Below, one piece after another: positions 5,466 to 13,659 of a stretch of 22,468 bases of DNA. Source of the DNA: Oscillospiraceae bacterium. Its GTDB lineage: Bacteria > Bacillota > Clostridia > Oscillospirales > Acutalibacteraceae. Positions within the stretch are counted from its first letter, which is position 1. Each line of letters starts with the position of its first letter. The stretch spans positions 1 to 22,468 of the forward strand of contig JAQWBK010000016.1 of NCBI GenBank assembly GCA_028706415.1, in the 5' to 3' direction. The notes under the pieces were generated by a model. It saw only the letters and a program-made list of their open reading frames with translations, ran no database searches and had not been told where the DNA came from. The position numbers were made by a program, and so were the translations under genes.

Positions 5466-6344
5466 ATGATAAGAAGTATGACCGGCTACGGCAGGTTTCA
5501 GCAGACGACTAACGGACTGGATATTACCGTGGAAGTAAAATCTGTTAACCACCGTTATTATGAATACTCCTCAAGAGTTCCGCGTGCCTACGGCTTTTTG
5601 GATGAATTTTTAAAATCCTATATACAAAAAACCATCTCCCGCGGTAAGGTTGATGTATATGTATGGATAGAAGCAATTGACGCTTCGGTGGGGGCGGTTA
5701 ACCTCAATTACACTCTGGCGGAAGGTTATTTGCAGGCACTTACCGAGCTTGGCGAAAAATACGGAATCAGAAATGACATTTCCGTTTCACAACTTGCGCG
5801 TTTTCCTGATGTTCTTACCGTTCGCCGGATGGAAGAGGATGAAGAGACCATCTGGGAGGCTGTCCGGCAGGTTGCAGATGCAGCTCTTAAGCGATTTGTT
5901 CTCATGCGGGAGCGGGAGGGTGAGGCCCTGCGTGAAGACATATTAAATCGGGCGGCTACCATTCTGGAGTCGGTTAAATTGGTTGAGGAACGCTCTCCCA
6001 TTACCGTTAAGGAACATATGGACAAGGTGGAAGCTCGTATGCTGCAGCTCCTTAACGGTGTTGACATAGATGAGCAGCGAATTTTGACCGAGGCTGCATT
6101 ATATGCCGATAAGACGGCCGTGGCAGAGGAAACCGTTCGCCTGAGAAGCCATCTTAACCAGCTTGAAACCATTCTTTCGGGGGATGGGCCCGTGGGGCGT
6201 AAGCTGGATTTTCTTGTTCAAGAAATAAACCGTGAGGCAAACACAATAGGTTCAAAATCTCAGGATGTTACCCTGGCAAGGGTTGTTGTGGATATAAAGG
6301 CTGAAATAGAGAAAATTCGTGAACAAATACAGAATATCGAATAG
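5466..6344 (+). CDS. yicC: YicC/YloC family endoribonuclease
   Basis: The product from ATG 5466 is 292 residues, the normal family length. The upstream in-frame ATG 5457 is less likely, because AAAGGG at 5450-5455 is ideally spaced for 5466 and family proteins begin MIRSMTGYGR. The N-terminal YicC domain includes SMTGYGRFQ and VEVKSVNHRYYEYSSRVPR, the conserved block of the family. The C-terminal DUF1732-type domain includes AVAEETVRLRSHL and GRKLDFLVQEINREANTIGSKSQD near the end. YicC of E. coli and YloC of Bacillus are reported as endoribonucleases. It is the first gene after the predicted promoter and heads the conserved order yloC-remA-gmk-rpoZ, as in Bacillus. Functional residues cannot be assigned from sequence alone. 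Confidence 0.92.
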   Translation: MIRSMTGYGRFQQTTNGLDITVEVKSVNHRYYEYSSRVPRAYGFLDEFLKSYIQKTISRGKVDVYVWIEAIDASVGAVNLNYTLAEGYLQALTELGEKYGIRNDISVSQLARFPDVLTVRRMEEDEETIWEAVRQVADAALKRFVLMREREGEALREDILNRAATILESVKLVEERSPITVKEHMDKVEARMLQLLNGVDIDEQRILTEAALYADKTAVAEETVRLRSHLNQLETILSGDGPVGRKLDFLVQEINREANTIGSKSQDVTLARVVVDIKAEIEKIREQIQNIE

Positions 6345-6419
6345 CTAATCATTTCTATAAAATCGAGATTACTTCCCCTTTGGGTGTAAAATTGATTAAG
6401 AAAGGACATGGGAATAATT

Positions 6420-6692
6420 ATGAGGCTTATAAACATCGGCTTCGGCAACATGGTATCTGCAAATCGTCTTATAGCTATTGTCAGCCCCGAATCGGCTCCG
6501 ATCAAGCGGGTTATTCAGGATGCCAAGGACAGGGGGGCTCTTATTGATGCCACCTATGGGAGGCGGACACGCGCCGTAATGATTACCGACAGCGATCATG
6601 TTATCCTTTCTGCAGTTCAGCCAGAAACGGTTGCCAATCGTTTTAATGACCGTGACGATTGCGTGGAGGAGGAAGTTGACGCGGATGAATAA
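6420..6692 (+). CDS. remA: RemA family DNA-binding regulator (DUF370)
   Basis: The 90-residue product contains the near-invariant RemA core: LINIGFGN, SANRLIAIVSPESAPIKR and DATYGRRTRAVMITDSDHVILSAVQPETVANR. In Bacillus subtilis RemA is a multimeric DNA-binding activator of biofilm-matrix and osmoprotection genes. In Clostridia it is conserved but less studied. The start is ambiguous. ATG 6408 would add four residues but lies only one base after the AAAGGA site at 6401-6406. ATG 6420 is 13 bases away, slightly long but workable, and gives MRLINIGFG. The acidic tail (DDCVEEEVDADE) is variable in the family. It lies between yicC and gmk, as in Bacillus, and its last 8 bases overlap gmk. Confidence 0.93.
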   Translation: MRLINIGFGNMVSANRLIAIVSPESAPIKRVIQDAKDRGALIDATYGRRTRAVMITDSDHVILSAVQPETVANRFNDRDDCVEEEVDADE

Positions 6693-7296
6693 GCACGGGA
6701 TGTTAATAATACTATCCGGGCCTTCGGGTTCGGGCAAGGGAACCATTGTGCGCCAGCTTCTTCAAGAGAGGGATGATACAGTTTTATCTGTATCGGCAAC
6801 AACCCGTTCTCCCCGATGTGATGAGCAAGAGGGGGTTCATTATTACTTCAAAACCCATTCCGAGTTTAAAGAATTGATAAAGCAGGATGCGCTTCTTGAG
6901 TATGCCGAATATAACGGAAACTATTACGGCACACCAGAAGAGCCCATCCGCCAGCATTTGCTTGAAGGAAAGAATGTCATTTTGGAGATCGAAGTGCAGG
7001 GAGCCGAAAGGATAATGAATTATCGATCCGATCTTGTGACAATATTTATCACCATCCCAACCATGAACGAACTGGAACGCCGCCTTCATGAACGCGGGAG
7101 CGAATGTGAGGACACGATTTGCAAGAGGATGGAGATTGCCAGACGGGAGTTGTCCCGCGCATTCCGGTACGATTATGTTGTGCTTAATGATGAGGTACCC
7201 CTTGCTGTTCAGCGTATAAACACAATTATAAACGCAGAATCTATGAGGTATTCTCGCATGGAGAATTATATATTGGAGGTAGTCAACAATGCTTAA
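6685..7296 (+). CDS. gmk: Guanylate kinase
   Basis: This 203-residue enzyme phosphorylates GMP to GDP with ATP, feeding GTP and dGTP pools. ATG 6685 follows a GGAGGAGGAAG site and gives MNKHGMLIILSGPSGSGKGT, with the P-loop GPSGSGKGT at residues 12-20. A longer in-frame start at 6598 lies inside remA and would add an unrelated N-terminus. The GMP-binding segment is present: SATTRSPRCDEQEGVHYYF, then LEYAEYNGNYYGTP and LEIEVQGAERI. Many homologues have RxPRxGE in the first of these; here the Gly-Glu pair reads Cys-Asp (PRCDEQEG), a small local change. The start overlaps remA by 8 bases and the end overlaps rpoZ by 8, which implies translational coupling across the three genes. Confidence 0.96.
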   Translation: MNKHGMLIILSGPSGSGKGTIVRQLLQERDDTVLSVSATTRSPRCDEQEGVHYYFKTHSEFKELIKQDALLEYAEYNGNYYGTPEEPIRQHLLEGKNVILEIEVQGAERIMNYRSDLVTIFITIPTMNELERRLHERGSECEDTICKRMEIARRELSRAFRYDYVVLNDEVPLAVQRINTIINAESMRYSRMENYILEVVNNA

Positions 7297-7486
7297 ACCA
7301 ACAGATTTTGATAACATCAAGGGTAATCATAACAAATATGCTCTTGTTATTGCGGTCGCCAAACGCGCCCGTCAGATCGCCAGCGAATCCGAGGATAAGA
7401 ATATCATAATGACAGAAAAGCCGGTCAGTCTTGCAATTAATGATTTTATAAACGGTCAGTATAAGGTTCTATCTTCGGATGAATGA
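7289..7486 (+). CDS. rpoZ: RNA polymerase omega subunit
   Basis: The 65-residue protein matches the omega subunit, which helps assemble and stabilise the beta' subunit of RNA polymerase. The opening MLKPTDFDNIKGNHNKYALVIAVAKRARQI fits the family pattern (a P-x-x-D/E-L start, then YxLVxxxAKRAR). KPVSLAINDFINGQYKVL corresponds to the conserved KPVxxAxxE(I) block, with Asn-Asp in place of the usual Glu-Glu region. The length is typical of Firmicutes. GGAGG lies 10 bases before ATG 7289, and the start overlaps gmk by 8 bases. In Bacillus coaBC follows next; here priA follows after 63 bases with no sign of coaBC. Confidence 0.93.
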   Translation: MLKPTDFDNIKGNHNKYALVIAVAKRARQIASESEDKNIIMTEKPVSLAINDFINGQYKVLSSDE

Positions 7487-7549
7487 AAACAATAATTTAA
7501 GACGGTAATATTTTGTGGAAAAGGGTCGTAAAGCAAAGGGGAGAAACAT

Positions 7550-10015
7550 ATGGTACTGCCGAAAGTAGCTAAGATTGCTGTAGAGCAGGCTGCGCTTCAT
7601 TTCGATAAGCTTTACGACTATTATATTCCCGAATCTCTCGGAAAGCTGAAGCGCGGCTGTCGCGTTATAGTCCCCTTCGGCGGCGGAAATCGAAAACGGC
7701 AGGGCATTATTGTGGGGTATGATGTTGTGCCCGATGTAAGCAAATTAAAACCTGTATTTTCGGTATATGATAAACAGCCTTTGCTCAGTGATGAAATGAT
7801 GGATTTGGCGCTCTGGATGAAGGAGCGCACTTTTTGCAGCGTATTTGATGCAGTACGCGCCATGCTGCCAACAGGGCTTTATCTAAAAATCAAGCCGGTA
7901 TATAAGGCGGCAAGCTGTGATAAGGATGTTATCGAGGGCTTATCCGCTCAAGAAAAAGCCATCTTTGAGTGCGTTGCCGGATATGCCGAGGGCATAGATC
8001 GGGATAGACTATTAACCAAAATGGGACTTGCTTTAGATAACAATCTACCCGAGCAGCTGACCGGTATGGGCGTGTTGCTCCGCTCGGATGATGCATTTCG
8101 GCGGGTAGGAGATGCCACAATCCGCATGGTTAGACCAACGGCAGGGGGGGAAGCGTTATCCGAAGCGGTTGCAACCGCTTCCTGCACCCCAAAGCAAAAG
8201 AAGGTGCTTGACCTACTGGCCGAGGTGGGCTGTGCATCCATTCGTGAAATCGGTTATTTCTGTTCGGTAACTTCGGCCGTTGTGACCGCCCTTGAAAAAA
8301 AGGGACTGGTTGAGTGTTACGATAGTGAGATACTCAGGACCCCTTTTACCCAAAAAACAAAGCCCGAAATTGAGTCGGTGCTGTTAAACGATCAGCAGCA
8401 AAAGGCGTTTGATGAGCTGTATCGGTTATATAAAAGCGGCAAGCCGACGGCATCACTTCTGTACGGGGTGACGGGCAGCGGCAAAACCCAGGTTTATATG
8501 AATTTGATAGACCGGGTTATCAAGGATGACAAGCATGTCATCGTACTGGTTCCGGAAATATCGCTGACCCCCCAGATGCTTAGTATTTTTTTAAAGAGAT
8601 ACGGCAGCAGGGTGGCTGTACAGCATAGCGGGCTTGCAATCGGTGAACGGATGGACGAGTGGAAGCGCATTAAAAGGGGAGAAGCAAACATTACCATTGG
8701 GACACGGTCTGCTGTTTTCGCTCCCGTGGATAATCTGGGACTTATCATCATGGATGAGGAACAGGAACACACCTATAAATCAGAGGCCTCCCCCCGTTAT
8801 CATGCAAGAGATGTGGCGCGTTATCGTTGTGCCAAGCAAAATGCAATGCTTTTGCTGACCTCGGCTACTCCATCAGTCGAGACCTACCATGCCGCCTTGA
8901 CCGGACGATATGACTTTCAGAAGCTAACCTCCCGATATGGAGATTCTCGGCTTCCCGAGGTTGAAGTGGTAGATATGAGGCAGCAGTCCGAAGCGGTGGC
9001 GGGGGGGATTATCAGCGAGCGGCTTAAGGAAGAAATTGACGATACGCTGGAACAGGGCAGGCAGGTGATCTTGCTTCTCAACCGTCGCGGGTTCCATACC
9101 TTTGTATCCTGCCGTTCCTGCGGTCATGTAATAAGTTGTCCGTCTTGCAGCATAAGCCTGACATATCATCGAGCCAATGGGCGGCTCATGTGCCATTATT
9201 GCGGTCATTCTGAGGAGCCGATAAGCCAATGTCCGGAATGCTCCTCATCAAAAATTCGTTATTCGGGTCTGGGAACACAGCGGGCGGAACAGGAGCTGGA
9301 GCAACTTTTCCCTTCTGCATCTATTTTAAGAATGGATACCGATGTTACCATGTCCAGATTTGCATACGAAAATAAATTCAGCAGATTTGCCAAAGGCGAG
9401 TATAATCTAATGATAGGCACCCAGATGGTTGCAAAGGGGCTGGATTTTCCAAATGTCGGGCTTGTAGGCGTATTATCAGCCGACCAGTCGCTTTACGGAG
9501 GGGACTTTCGCTGTTTTGAAAACACCTTTGCTCTGTTAACCCAGGTTGTGGGACGGGCGGGACGACGAGATATCGTGGGAAAGGCCTTGATTCAGACATT
9601 CACCCCTGAAAATTATGTTATTGAGCTTGCTTCGCAGCAGAATTACGAAGGTTTTTTTGAAACCGAAATAGCTGCCAGAAAAATGATGCTGTATCCTCCG
9701 TATACCGATTTATTTCTGTTCGGGTTTTCGGGCATTGATGAAAAAGCGGTAAAACAGGCGACATTTCGCTTTTTGAATATGTTAAGGAATGCGGCGACAA
9801 ACGAATATAAACAACTACCTGTTATTGTGCTTGACCCGGCTCCTGCGGCCGTTGCCAGGGTGGCAGGTAAATACAGATATAAGCTGATTATGAAGACCAG
9901 AAACAGTGCTTTAATGCGTGAAATGACATTTCGTCTTATATCCGGATTTTCCAGAGCGGCAGAAAATAAAGCAATTGCCGTATTTGTCGACATAAACCCG
10001 GTTGGAATAATGTGA
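7550..10015 (+). CDS. priA: Primosomal protein N' (replication restart helicase PriA)
   Basis: PriA recognises stalled forks and D-loops and reloads the replisome. The product is 821 residues, longer than the ~730 of E. coli. The N-terminal 3'-DNA-binding domain begins VAKIAVEQAALHFDKLYDYYIPE. The helicase core has Walker A GVTGSGKTQVY from residue 306 and the Walker B box as DEEQEHTYKSE from 402, where E. coli has DEEH. Next come TSATPSVE, the zinc-binding cysteine cluster (CRSCGH, CPSC, CHYCGH, CPEC, about 521-567), and the C-terminal helicase motifs GTQMVAKGLDFPNVGLVGVLSAD and QVVGRAGR. AAAGGGGAG lies 6 bases before ATG 7550. The extra length lies mainly between the DNA-binding domain and the helicase core (about 120-270), where a winged-helix-like region is plausible. 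It takes the usual place upstream of def and fmt. Confidence 0.96.
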   Translation: MVLPKVAKIAVEQAALHFDKLYDYYIPESLGKLKRGCRVIVPFGGGNRKRQGIIVGYDVVPDVSKLKPVFSVYDKQPLLSDEMMDLALWMKERTFCSVFDAVRAMLPTGLYLKIKPVYKAASCDKDVIEGLSAQEKAIFECVAGYAEGIDRDRLLTKMGLALDNNLPEQLTGMGVLLRSDDAFRRVGDATIRMVRPTAGGEALSEAVATASCTPKQKKVLDLLAEVGCASIREIGYFCSVTSAVVTALEKKGLVECYDSEILRTPFTQKTKPEIESVLLNDQQQKAFDELYRLYKSGKPTASLLYGVTGSGKTQVYMNLIDRVIKDDKHVIVLVPEISLTPQMLSIFLKRYGSRVAVQHSGLAIGERMDEWKRIKRGEANITIGTRSAVFAPVDNLGLIIMDEEQEHTYKSEASPRYHARDVARYRCAKQNAMLLLTSATPSVETYHAALTGRYDFQKLTSRYGDSRLPEVEVVDMRQQSEAVAGGIISERLKEEIDDTLEQGRQVILLLNRRGFHTFVSCRSCGHVISCPSCSISLTYHRANGRLMCHYCGHSEEPISQCPECSSSKIRYSGLGTQRAEQELEQLFPSASILRMDTDVTMSRFAYENKFSRFAKGEYNLMIGTQMVAKGLDFPNVGLVGVLSADQSLYGGDFRCFENTFALLTQVVGRAGRRDIVGKALIQTFTPENYVIELASQQNYEGFFETEIAARKMMLYPPYTDLFLFGFSGIDEKAVKQATFRFLNMLRNAATNEYKQLPVIVLDPAPAAVARVAGKYRYKLIMKTRNSALMREMTFRLISGFSRAAENKAIAVFVDINPVGIM

Positions 10016-10051
10016 AACATACTACTTCTTCACTTTGAAAGGATGAATAAG

Positions 10052-10519
10052 ATGGCTATAAGAAATATTATTACCGAGGACGACCAAACACTATATAAGG
10101 TGAGCCGTCCTGTAACCGAATTTAATGATAGATTATGGCAGCTTATCGATGATATGAAGGATACCCTAAAGAAAGCAGACGGTGTGGGGCTGGCGGCACC
10201 TCAGGTTGGTGTGCTGCGCCGGGTATTTATTATTAATACAGGCGACAAAGTTGTGGAGGTTATTAATCCTAAATTTGTTGAAAGGAAAGGTAAGCAGGAG
10301 GATGTTGAAGGTTGCCTGTCCTGTCCGGGTGAATATGGTATAACCCGCCGCCCTAATTATGTGAAAATTAAGGCTCAAGACAGATACGGAAAAGAATTTA
10401 CCTTTGATGGTGAAGCTTTGATAGCCCGCTGTATATGCCATGAAAATGATCATTTAGACGGTATTATCTTCAAAAAGCATGTCATTCGGATGCTTGAACC
10501 GGATGAACTGAACGGATAA
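10052..10519 (+). CDS. def: Peptide deformylase
   Basis: This enzyme removes the formyl group from N-terminal formyl-Met of new proteins. The 155-residue sequence carries all three signatures: GVGLAAPQVG (44-53), EGCLSCPGEYG (86-96) and HENDHLDG (130-137). Cys88, His130 and His134 are the metal ligands and Glu131 the catalytic acid. ATG 10052 is preferred over ATG 10043 because GAAAGGA (10037-10043) overlaps the earlier codon and is 8 bases from the later one. It also gives the normal MAIRNIITEDD opening. The family usually has Val or Phe where Cys91 is found. It is followed by fmt, which adds the formyl group, and the two probably share a transcript with priA. Confidence 0.96.
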   Translation: MAIRNIITEDDQTLYKVSRPVTEFNDRLWQLIDDMKDTLKKADGVGLAAPQVGVLRRVFIINTGDKVVEVINPKFVERKGKQEDVEGCLSCPGEYGITRRPNYVKIKAQDRYGKEFTFDGEALIARCICHENDHLDGIIFKKHVIRMLEPDELNG

Positions 10520-10542
10520 AATTAGAAAGGCAGGCTTCGGGA

Positions 10543-11472
10543 TTGAAAATTATTTTTATGGGAACACCGGAATTTGCCGTTTCATGCCTTAACAGGGTTA
10601 TTAATGACGGGCATGATGTAGTTTTGGTGGTAACCCAAGCTGACAAGCCAAAAGGACGGGGTTTAACCCTAGCTTTGCCGCCTGTAAAGGTGTGTGCATT
10701 AACACACGGGATTGAGGTTTATCAGCCGCTTAAACTGAAGAATAATAAAGAGGCATGGGAGATAATTAATAAGTGCCAAGCCGATGCTATTGTTGTGGTG
10801 GCATACGGACAAATATTGCCGCCGGAAATTCTTGAGCTTCCCAAATACGGATGTATCAATGTACATGCATCCCTTCTTCCAAAATACAGGGGGGCGGCTC
10901 CCATACAATGGGCTGTTATTAACGGGGAGGAACAAACCGGAGTAACAACAATGCTGATGGATAAAGGTCTGGATACAGGGGATATGCTATTAAAACGAAG
11001 TGTCGAAATTATGCCCGACATGACGGCGGGGGAACTTCATGATTTACTTGCCCAAGAGGGTGCAGCCGCACTTTCAGATACATTAGAATTAATGAAGTCG
11101 GGCAGGTTAAATCCGATAAAGCAGGATAATTCACTTTCGAGCTATGCTCCCATCCTCACTCGTGATTTAAGCCCGATTGATTTTAATAAGCCGGCAATAT
11201 CGGTTCATAATTTAATACGCGGGCTTAACCCATGGCCATCGGCATATACCAAGGTTGGGGGCAAAACGCTGAAAGTCCACTCAGCCTGCCCCATAAACCA
11301 AGACCGAGCGTCGCCCGGCACCGTCATAAGCACATCCCCTCTGACCATTGCATGTGGGGATAATACCGCAATTGAATTAATCGAGGTGCAGCTTGAGGGT
11401 GCAAAACGAATGGCATCAGATGTATATTTAAGAGGTCATCCTTTGGAAATAGGTAGGGTTTTGCCCGATTGA
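10543..11472 (+). CDS. fmt: Methionyl-tRNA formyltransferase
   Basis: The 309-residue enzyme formylates Met-tRNAi using 10-formyl-tetrahydrofolate. The catalytic domain opens MKIIFMGTPEFAVSCL. It contains VHASLLPKYRGAAPIQWAVINGE, with Asn106 and His108 in the NVH triad, and DKGLDTGDML with Asp144. These are the same positions as in E. coli Fmt. The C-terminal tRNA-binding domain begins near 205 (SVHNLIRGLNPWPSAYT). The start is TTG 10543: the sequence from it matches family N-termini exactly, no ATG fits upstream, and AGAAAGGCAGG lies just before. The gene is 23 bases after def, with which it is functionally paired. The length is normal. Confidence 0.96.
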   Translation: MKIIFMGTPEFAVSCLNRVINDGHDVVLVVTQADKPKGRGLTLALPPVKVCALTHGIEVYQPLKLKNNKEAWEIINKCQADAIVVVAYGQILPPEILELPKYGCINVHASLLPKYRGAAPIQWAVINGEEQTGVTTMLMDKGLDTGDMLLKRSVEIMPDMTAGELHDLLAQEGAAALSDTLELMKSGRLNPIKQDNSLSSYAPILTRDLSPIDFNKPAISVHNLIRGLNPWPSAYTKVGGKTLKVHSACPINQDRASPGTVISTSPLTIACGDNTAIELIEVQLEGAKRMASDVYLRGHPLEIGRVLPD

Positions 11473-11586
11473 ATACTGCTTATTAATAATCCCATCCAGC
11501 CGTAATTCAAACAACGTTCATATTTTTGGGGTATAATAACCTTATCAACCGGTTCGATCTATACTTCTGGAAAGGGTGAACTATAT

Positions 11587-12285
11587 ATGCCGTTATTTTT
11601 TATTGACAAATGGTATCTATTGTTAGTTATACCGGGATTGATAATATCTATATGGGCACAGATAAGGGTAAAAAGCACATTTGCAAAATATAATAAGATC
11701 GGAACACGAAGCGGGATGAACGGAAAGGATGCCTCTATTGCCATACAGCAGATAAACCAACTTAATATTCCGGTCGAAACGGTTGAAGGCTCCTTGACCG
11801 ACCATTATGATCCTCGCACCAATGTTATCCGCCTATCCCAGACGGTTGGAACGGTTAATTCGATTGCAGCCATAGGCGTTGCGGCACATGAAACAGGACA
11901 TGCACTGCAGTATGCAGAGGGTTACGGCCCAATCAAGGTGAGGGCGGCTATTTTACCAACAACCCAGTTTGCCACATCAATTTCTCCTTGGCTTGTTTTT
12001 GCAGGCCTCCTGTTTGGAAATGAGTATTTTGCTTATTTAGGAGTTATACTTTTCGGTATGGTAATGTTATTCCAGCTTATTACCCTGCCGGTTGAGTTTA
12101 ATGCAAGTGCAAGAGCCCTTAATTCGTTAAAAACCCAGGGAATATTGACCGGAGATGAGCTGGTCGGAGCTAAAAAGGTGCTTTCGGCCGCCGCCCTGAC
12201 CTATATTGCCGCCCTGCTTGTAACTCTGCTGAGCTTCATACGGTTACTGCTTCTTGTTTCCGGCCGTGGACGGAGAAATCGCTGA
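11587..12285 (+). CDS. Membrane zinc metallopeptidase, YugP family
   Basis: The 232-residue protein belongs to the YugP/DUF2268-like neutral zinc metallopeptidase family. It has an N-terminal membrane segment (about 8-26, YLLLVIPGLIISIWA). The zinc motif HETGH is at 101-105 (VAAHETGHALQYAEGY), and a likely third ligand is Glu170 in LPVEFNASARAL. Two or three further hydrophobic segments follow (about 124-147, 148-170 and 200-226). The substrate is not known for the family. ATG 11587 follows AAAGGG at 11571-11576. Its TGA stop overlaps the rsmB start by one base (TGATG), so the two are translationally coupled. The Bacillus order has fmt directly followed by rsmB, so this gene is an insertion relative to that order. 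Upstream is a 114-base gap containing an isolated TATAAT (11532-11537) without a clear -35. Confidence 0.9.
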   Translation: MPLFFIDKWYLLLVIPGLIISIWAQIRVKSTFAKYNKIGTRSGMNGKDASIAIQQINQLNIPVETVEGSLTDHYDPRTNVIRLSQTVGTVNSIAAIGVAAHETGHALQYAEGYGPIKVRAAILPTTQFATSISPWLVFAGLLFGNEYFAYLGVILFGMVMLFQLITLPVEFNASARALNSLKTQGILTGDELVGAKKVLSAAALTYIAALLVTLLSFIRLLLLVSGRGRRNR

Positions 12286-13655
12286 TGAATAAAAATGCGC
12301 GCTATCTTGCGACCCAGGCGTTGGTTCGCGTACATCAAGGGGGCGGCTATTCAAATGCCGTACTCGACCTGCTGCTTTCCGACGAACACAGCGAAAATAC
12401 GATGTCTTCCGCCGACCGTGCGCTTATATCGCGACTTTTTTATGGCGTGCTTGAACGCCTTCTCACCCTTGATTATATTATTGAGCAGCATTCCAGTGTC
12501 CGTATTAAAAAAATGCATCCGGTTGTTCGGGAATTGCTGCGGCTGGGCTGTTACCAGCTTATATACATGGATAAAATCCCTGCTTCCGCCGCCGTAAACG
12601 AAACGGTTAAGCTGGCACGCTCAATGAAGCAAGATAAGGCGGCGGGCTTTATAAATGCCGTGCTTCGCGCTGTAGAACGCCATAACGGTCATCTGCTTGA
12701 TAATCTTGCCGATGATGAGCAGGGGCTATCGGTGCGAACCTCCTGCCCCGTACAGCTTATAAGGCTATGGTCATCTGATTACGGAGATGATATGGCGGTG
12801 CTTTTGGCTGAAAGTGCAAACCAAACTCCCCCCGTAACAATCCGCCTGAATACCTTTAAAATTAAACAAAAAGAATTTGAAGATATCCTTGAAAAATCTG
12901 CAATAGAATTCACCAAACATCCCTTTATCTCGGCTTGTTATGATATAAAAGATGTAGTTGGCTTAAAAAGACTTGCAGAACTTCCCGAAAACTGTTATTA
13001 TCATCAAGATAAAGCGTCACAGATATGCTGTATGGCCTTGGGAGCAGAGCCGGGTGAGCGAGTTGCGGATGTATGCGCAGCCCCCGGTGGCAAAAGCCTT
13101 ACCCTGGCACAACTCATGGAAAATGAGGGAGAAATACTGGCGGGGGAGATAAATCCGTCAAAATGTGACGCAATGGAACGGCGAATAAACCTTGCCGGTG
13201 CAACCAATATAATCACCGTTGTCAGGGACGCATCAAAGCCTTGTCCCTCCGCGCTTATAGGGAAATTTGATCGTGTGTTATGCGATGTTCCATGCTCGGG
13301 TTTTGGGGCTATCAGAAGGAAACCCGAAATTAGGTATAAACCGATTGAAAGCTTTGCTTCGATTCCTGAGCTCCAACTGTCAATTCTCAATGAATCAGCC
13401 AACATGGTTCGTCGAGGTGGGGTGCTTCAATATTCAACCTGTACTCTTAACAAGGCAGAAAATGAGCAGGTTGCTAATCGCTTTTTAAGCCTGCATCCCG
13501 AATTTTCGCCCCGTATTTTGCCCCTTGAAGACTGCTTTCTTGCATCGGGTGGGCAGCCCTCATATCAGATAACCCTGTTTCCTCCGATACATGGTACAGA
13601 CGGCTTTTATATTGCCGGTTTCACCAAAAATGAGGAAACTGCCGAAATGAGGTGA
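12285..13655 (+). CDS. rsmB: 16S rRNA (cytosine-967-C5)-methyltransferase RsmB
   Basis: The 456-residue SAM-dependent enzyme methylates C967 of 16S rRNA. The N-terminal NusB-like RNA-binding domain (about 4-135) includes ALVRVHQGGGYSNAVLD and RELLRLGCYQLIYMDKIPASAAVNETVKLAR. The methyltransferase domain has the SAM loop VCAAPGGKS from residue 263. The two conserved cysteines are in DVPCSGFG (Cys337) and QYSTCTLNKAENE (Cys386, expected nucleophile). The C-terminal FPPIHGTDGFYIAGF is typical. The start codon overlaps the YugP stop in TGATG. It is followed 4 bases later by rlmN, whose ribosome-binding site overlaps the rsmB stop. RsmB next to RlmN is the usual Firmicute pairing. Confidence 0.95.
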   Translation: MNKNARYLATQALVRVHQGGGYSNAVLDLLLSDEHSENTMSSADRALISRLFYGVLERLLTLDYIIEQHSSVRIKKMHPVVRELLRLGCYQLIYMDKIPASAAVNETVKLARSMKQDKAAGFINAVLRAVERHNGHLLDNLADDEQGLSVRTSCPVQLIRLWSSDYGDDMAVLLAESANQTPPVTIRLNTFKIKQKEFEDILEKSAIEFTKHPFISACYDIKDVVGLKRLAELPENCYYHQDKASQICCMALGAEPGERVADVCAAPGGKSLTLAQLMENEGEILAGEINPSKCDAMERRINLAGATNIITVVRDASKPCPSALIGKFDRVLCDVPCSGFGAIRRKPEIRYKPIESFASIPELQLSILNESANMVRRGGVLQYSTCTLNKAENEQVANRFLSLHPEFSPRILPLEDCFLASGGQPSYQITLFPPIHGTDGFYIAGFTKNEETAEMR

Positions 13656-13659
13656 CCGT

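Noticed and set aside
11532..11537. TATAAT upstream of the YugP-type gene as a promoter
   Set aside because: No acceptable -35 at 16-18 bases and no extended TGn motif were found, and sigma-F/G/E patterns do not fit. It is mentioned only within the gene entry.
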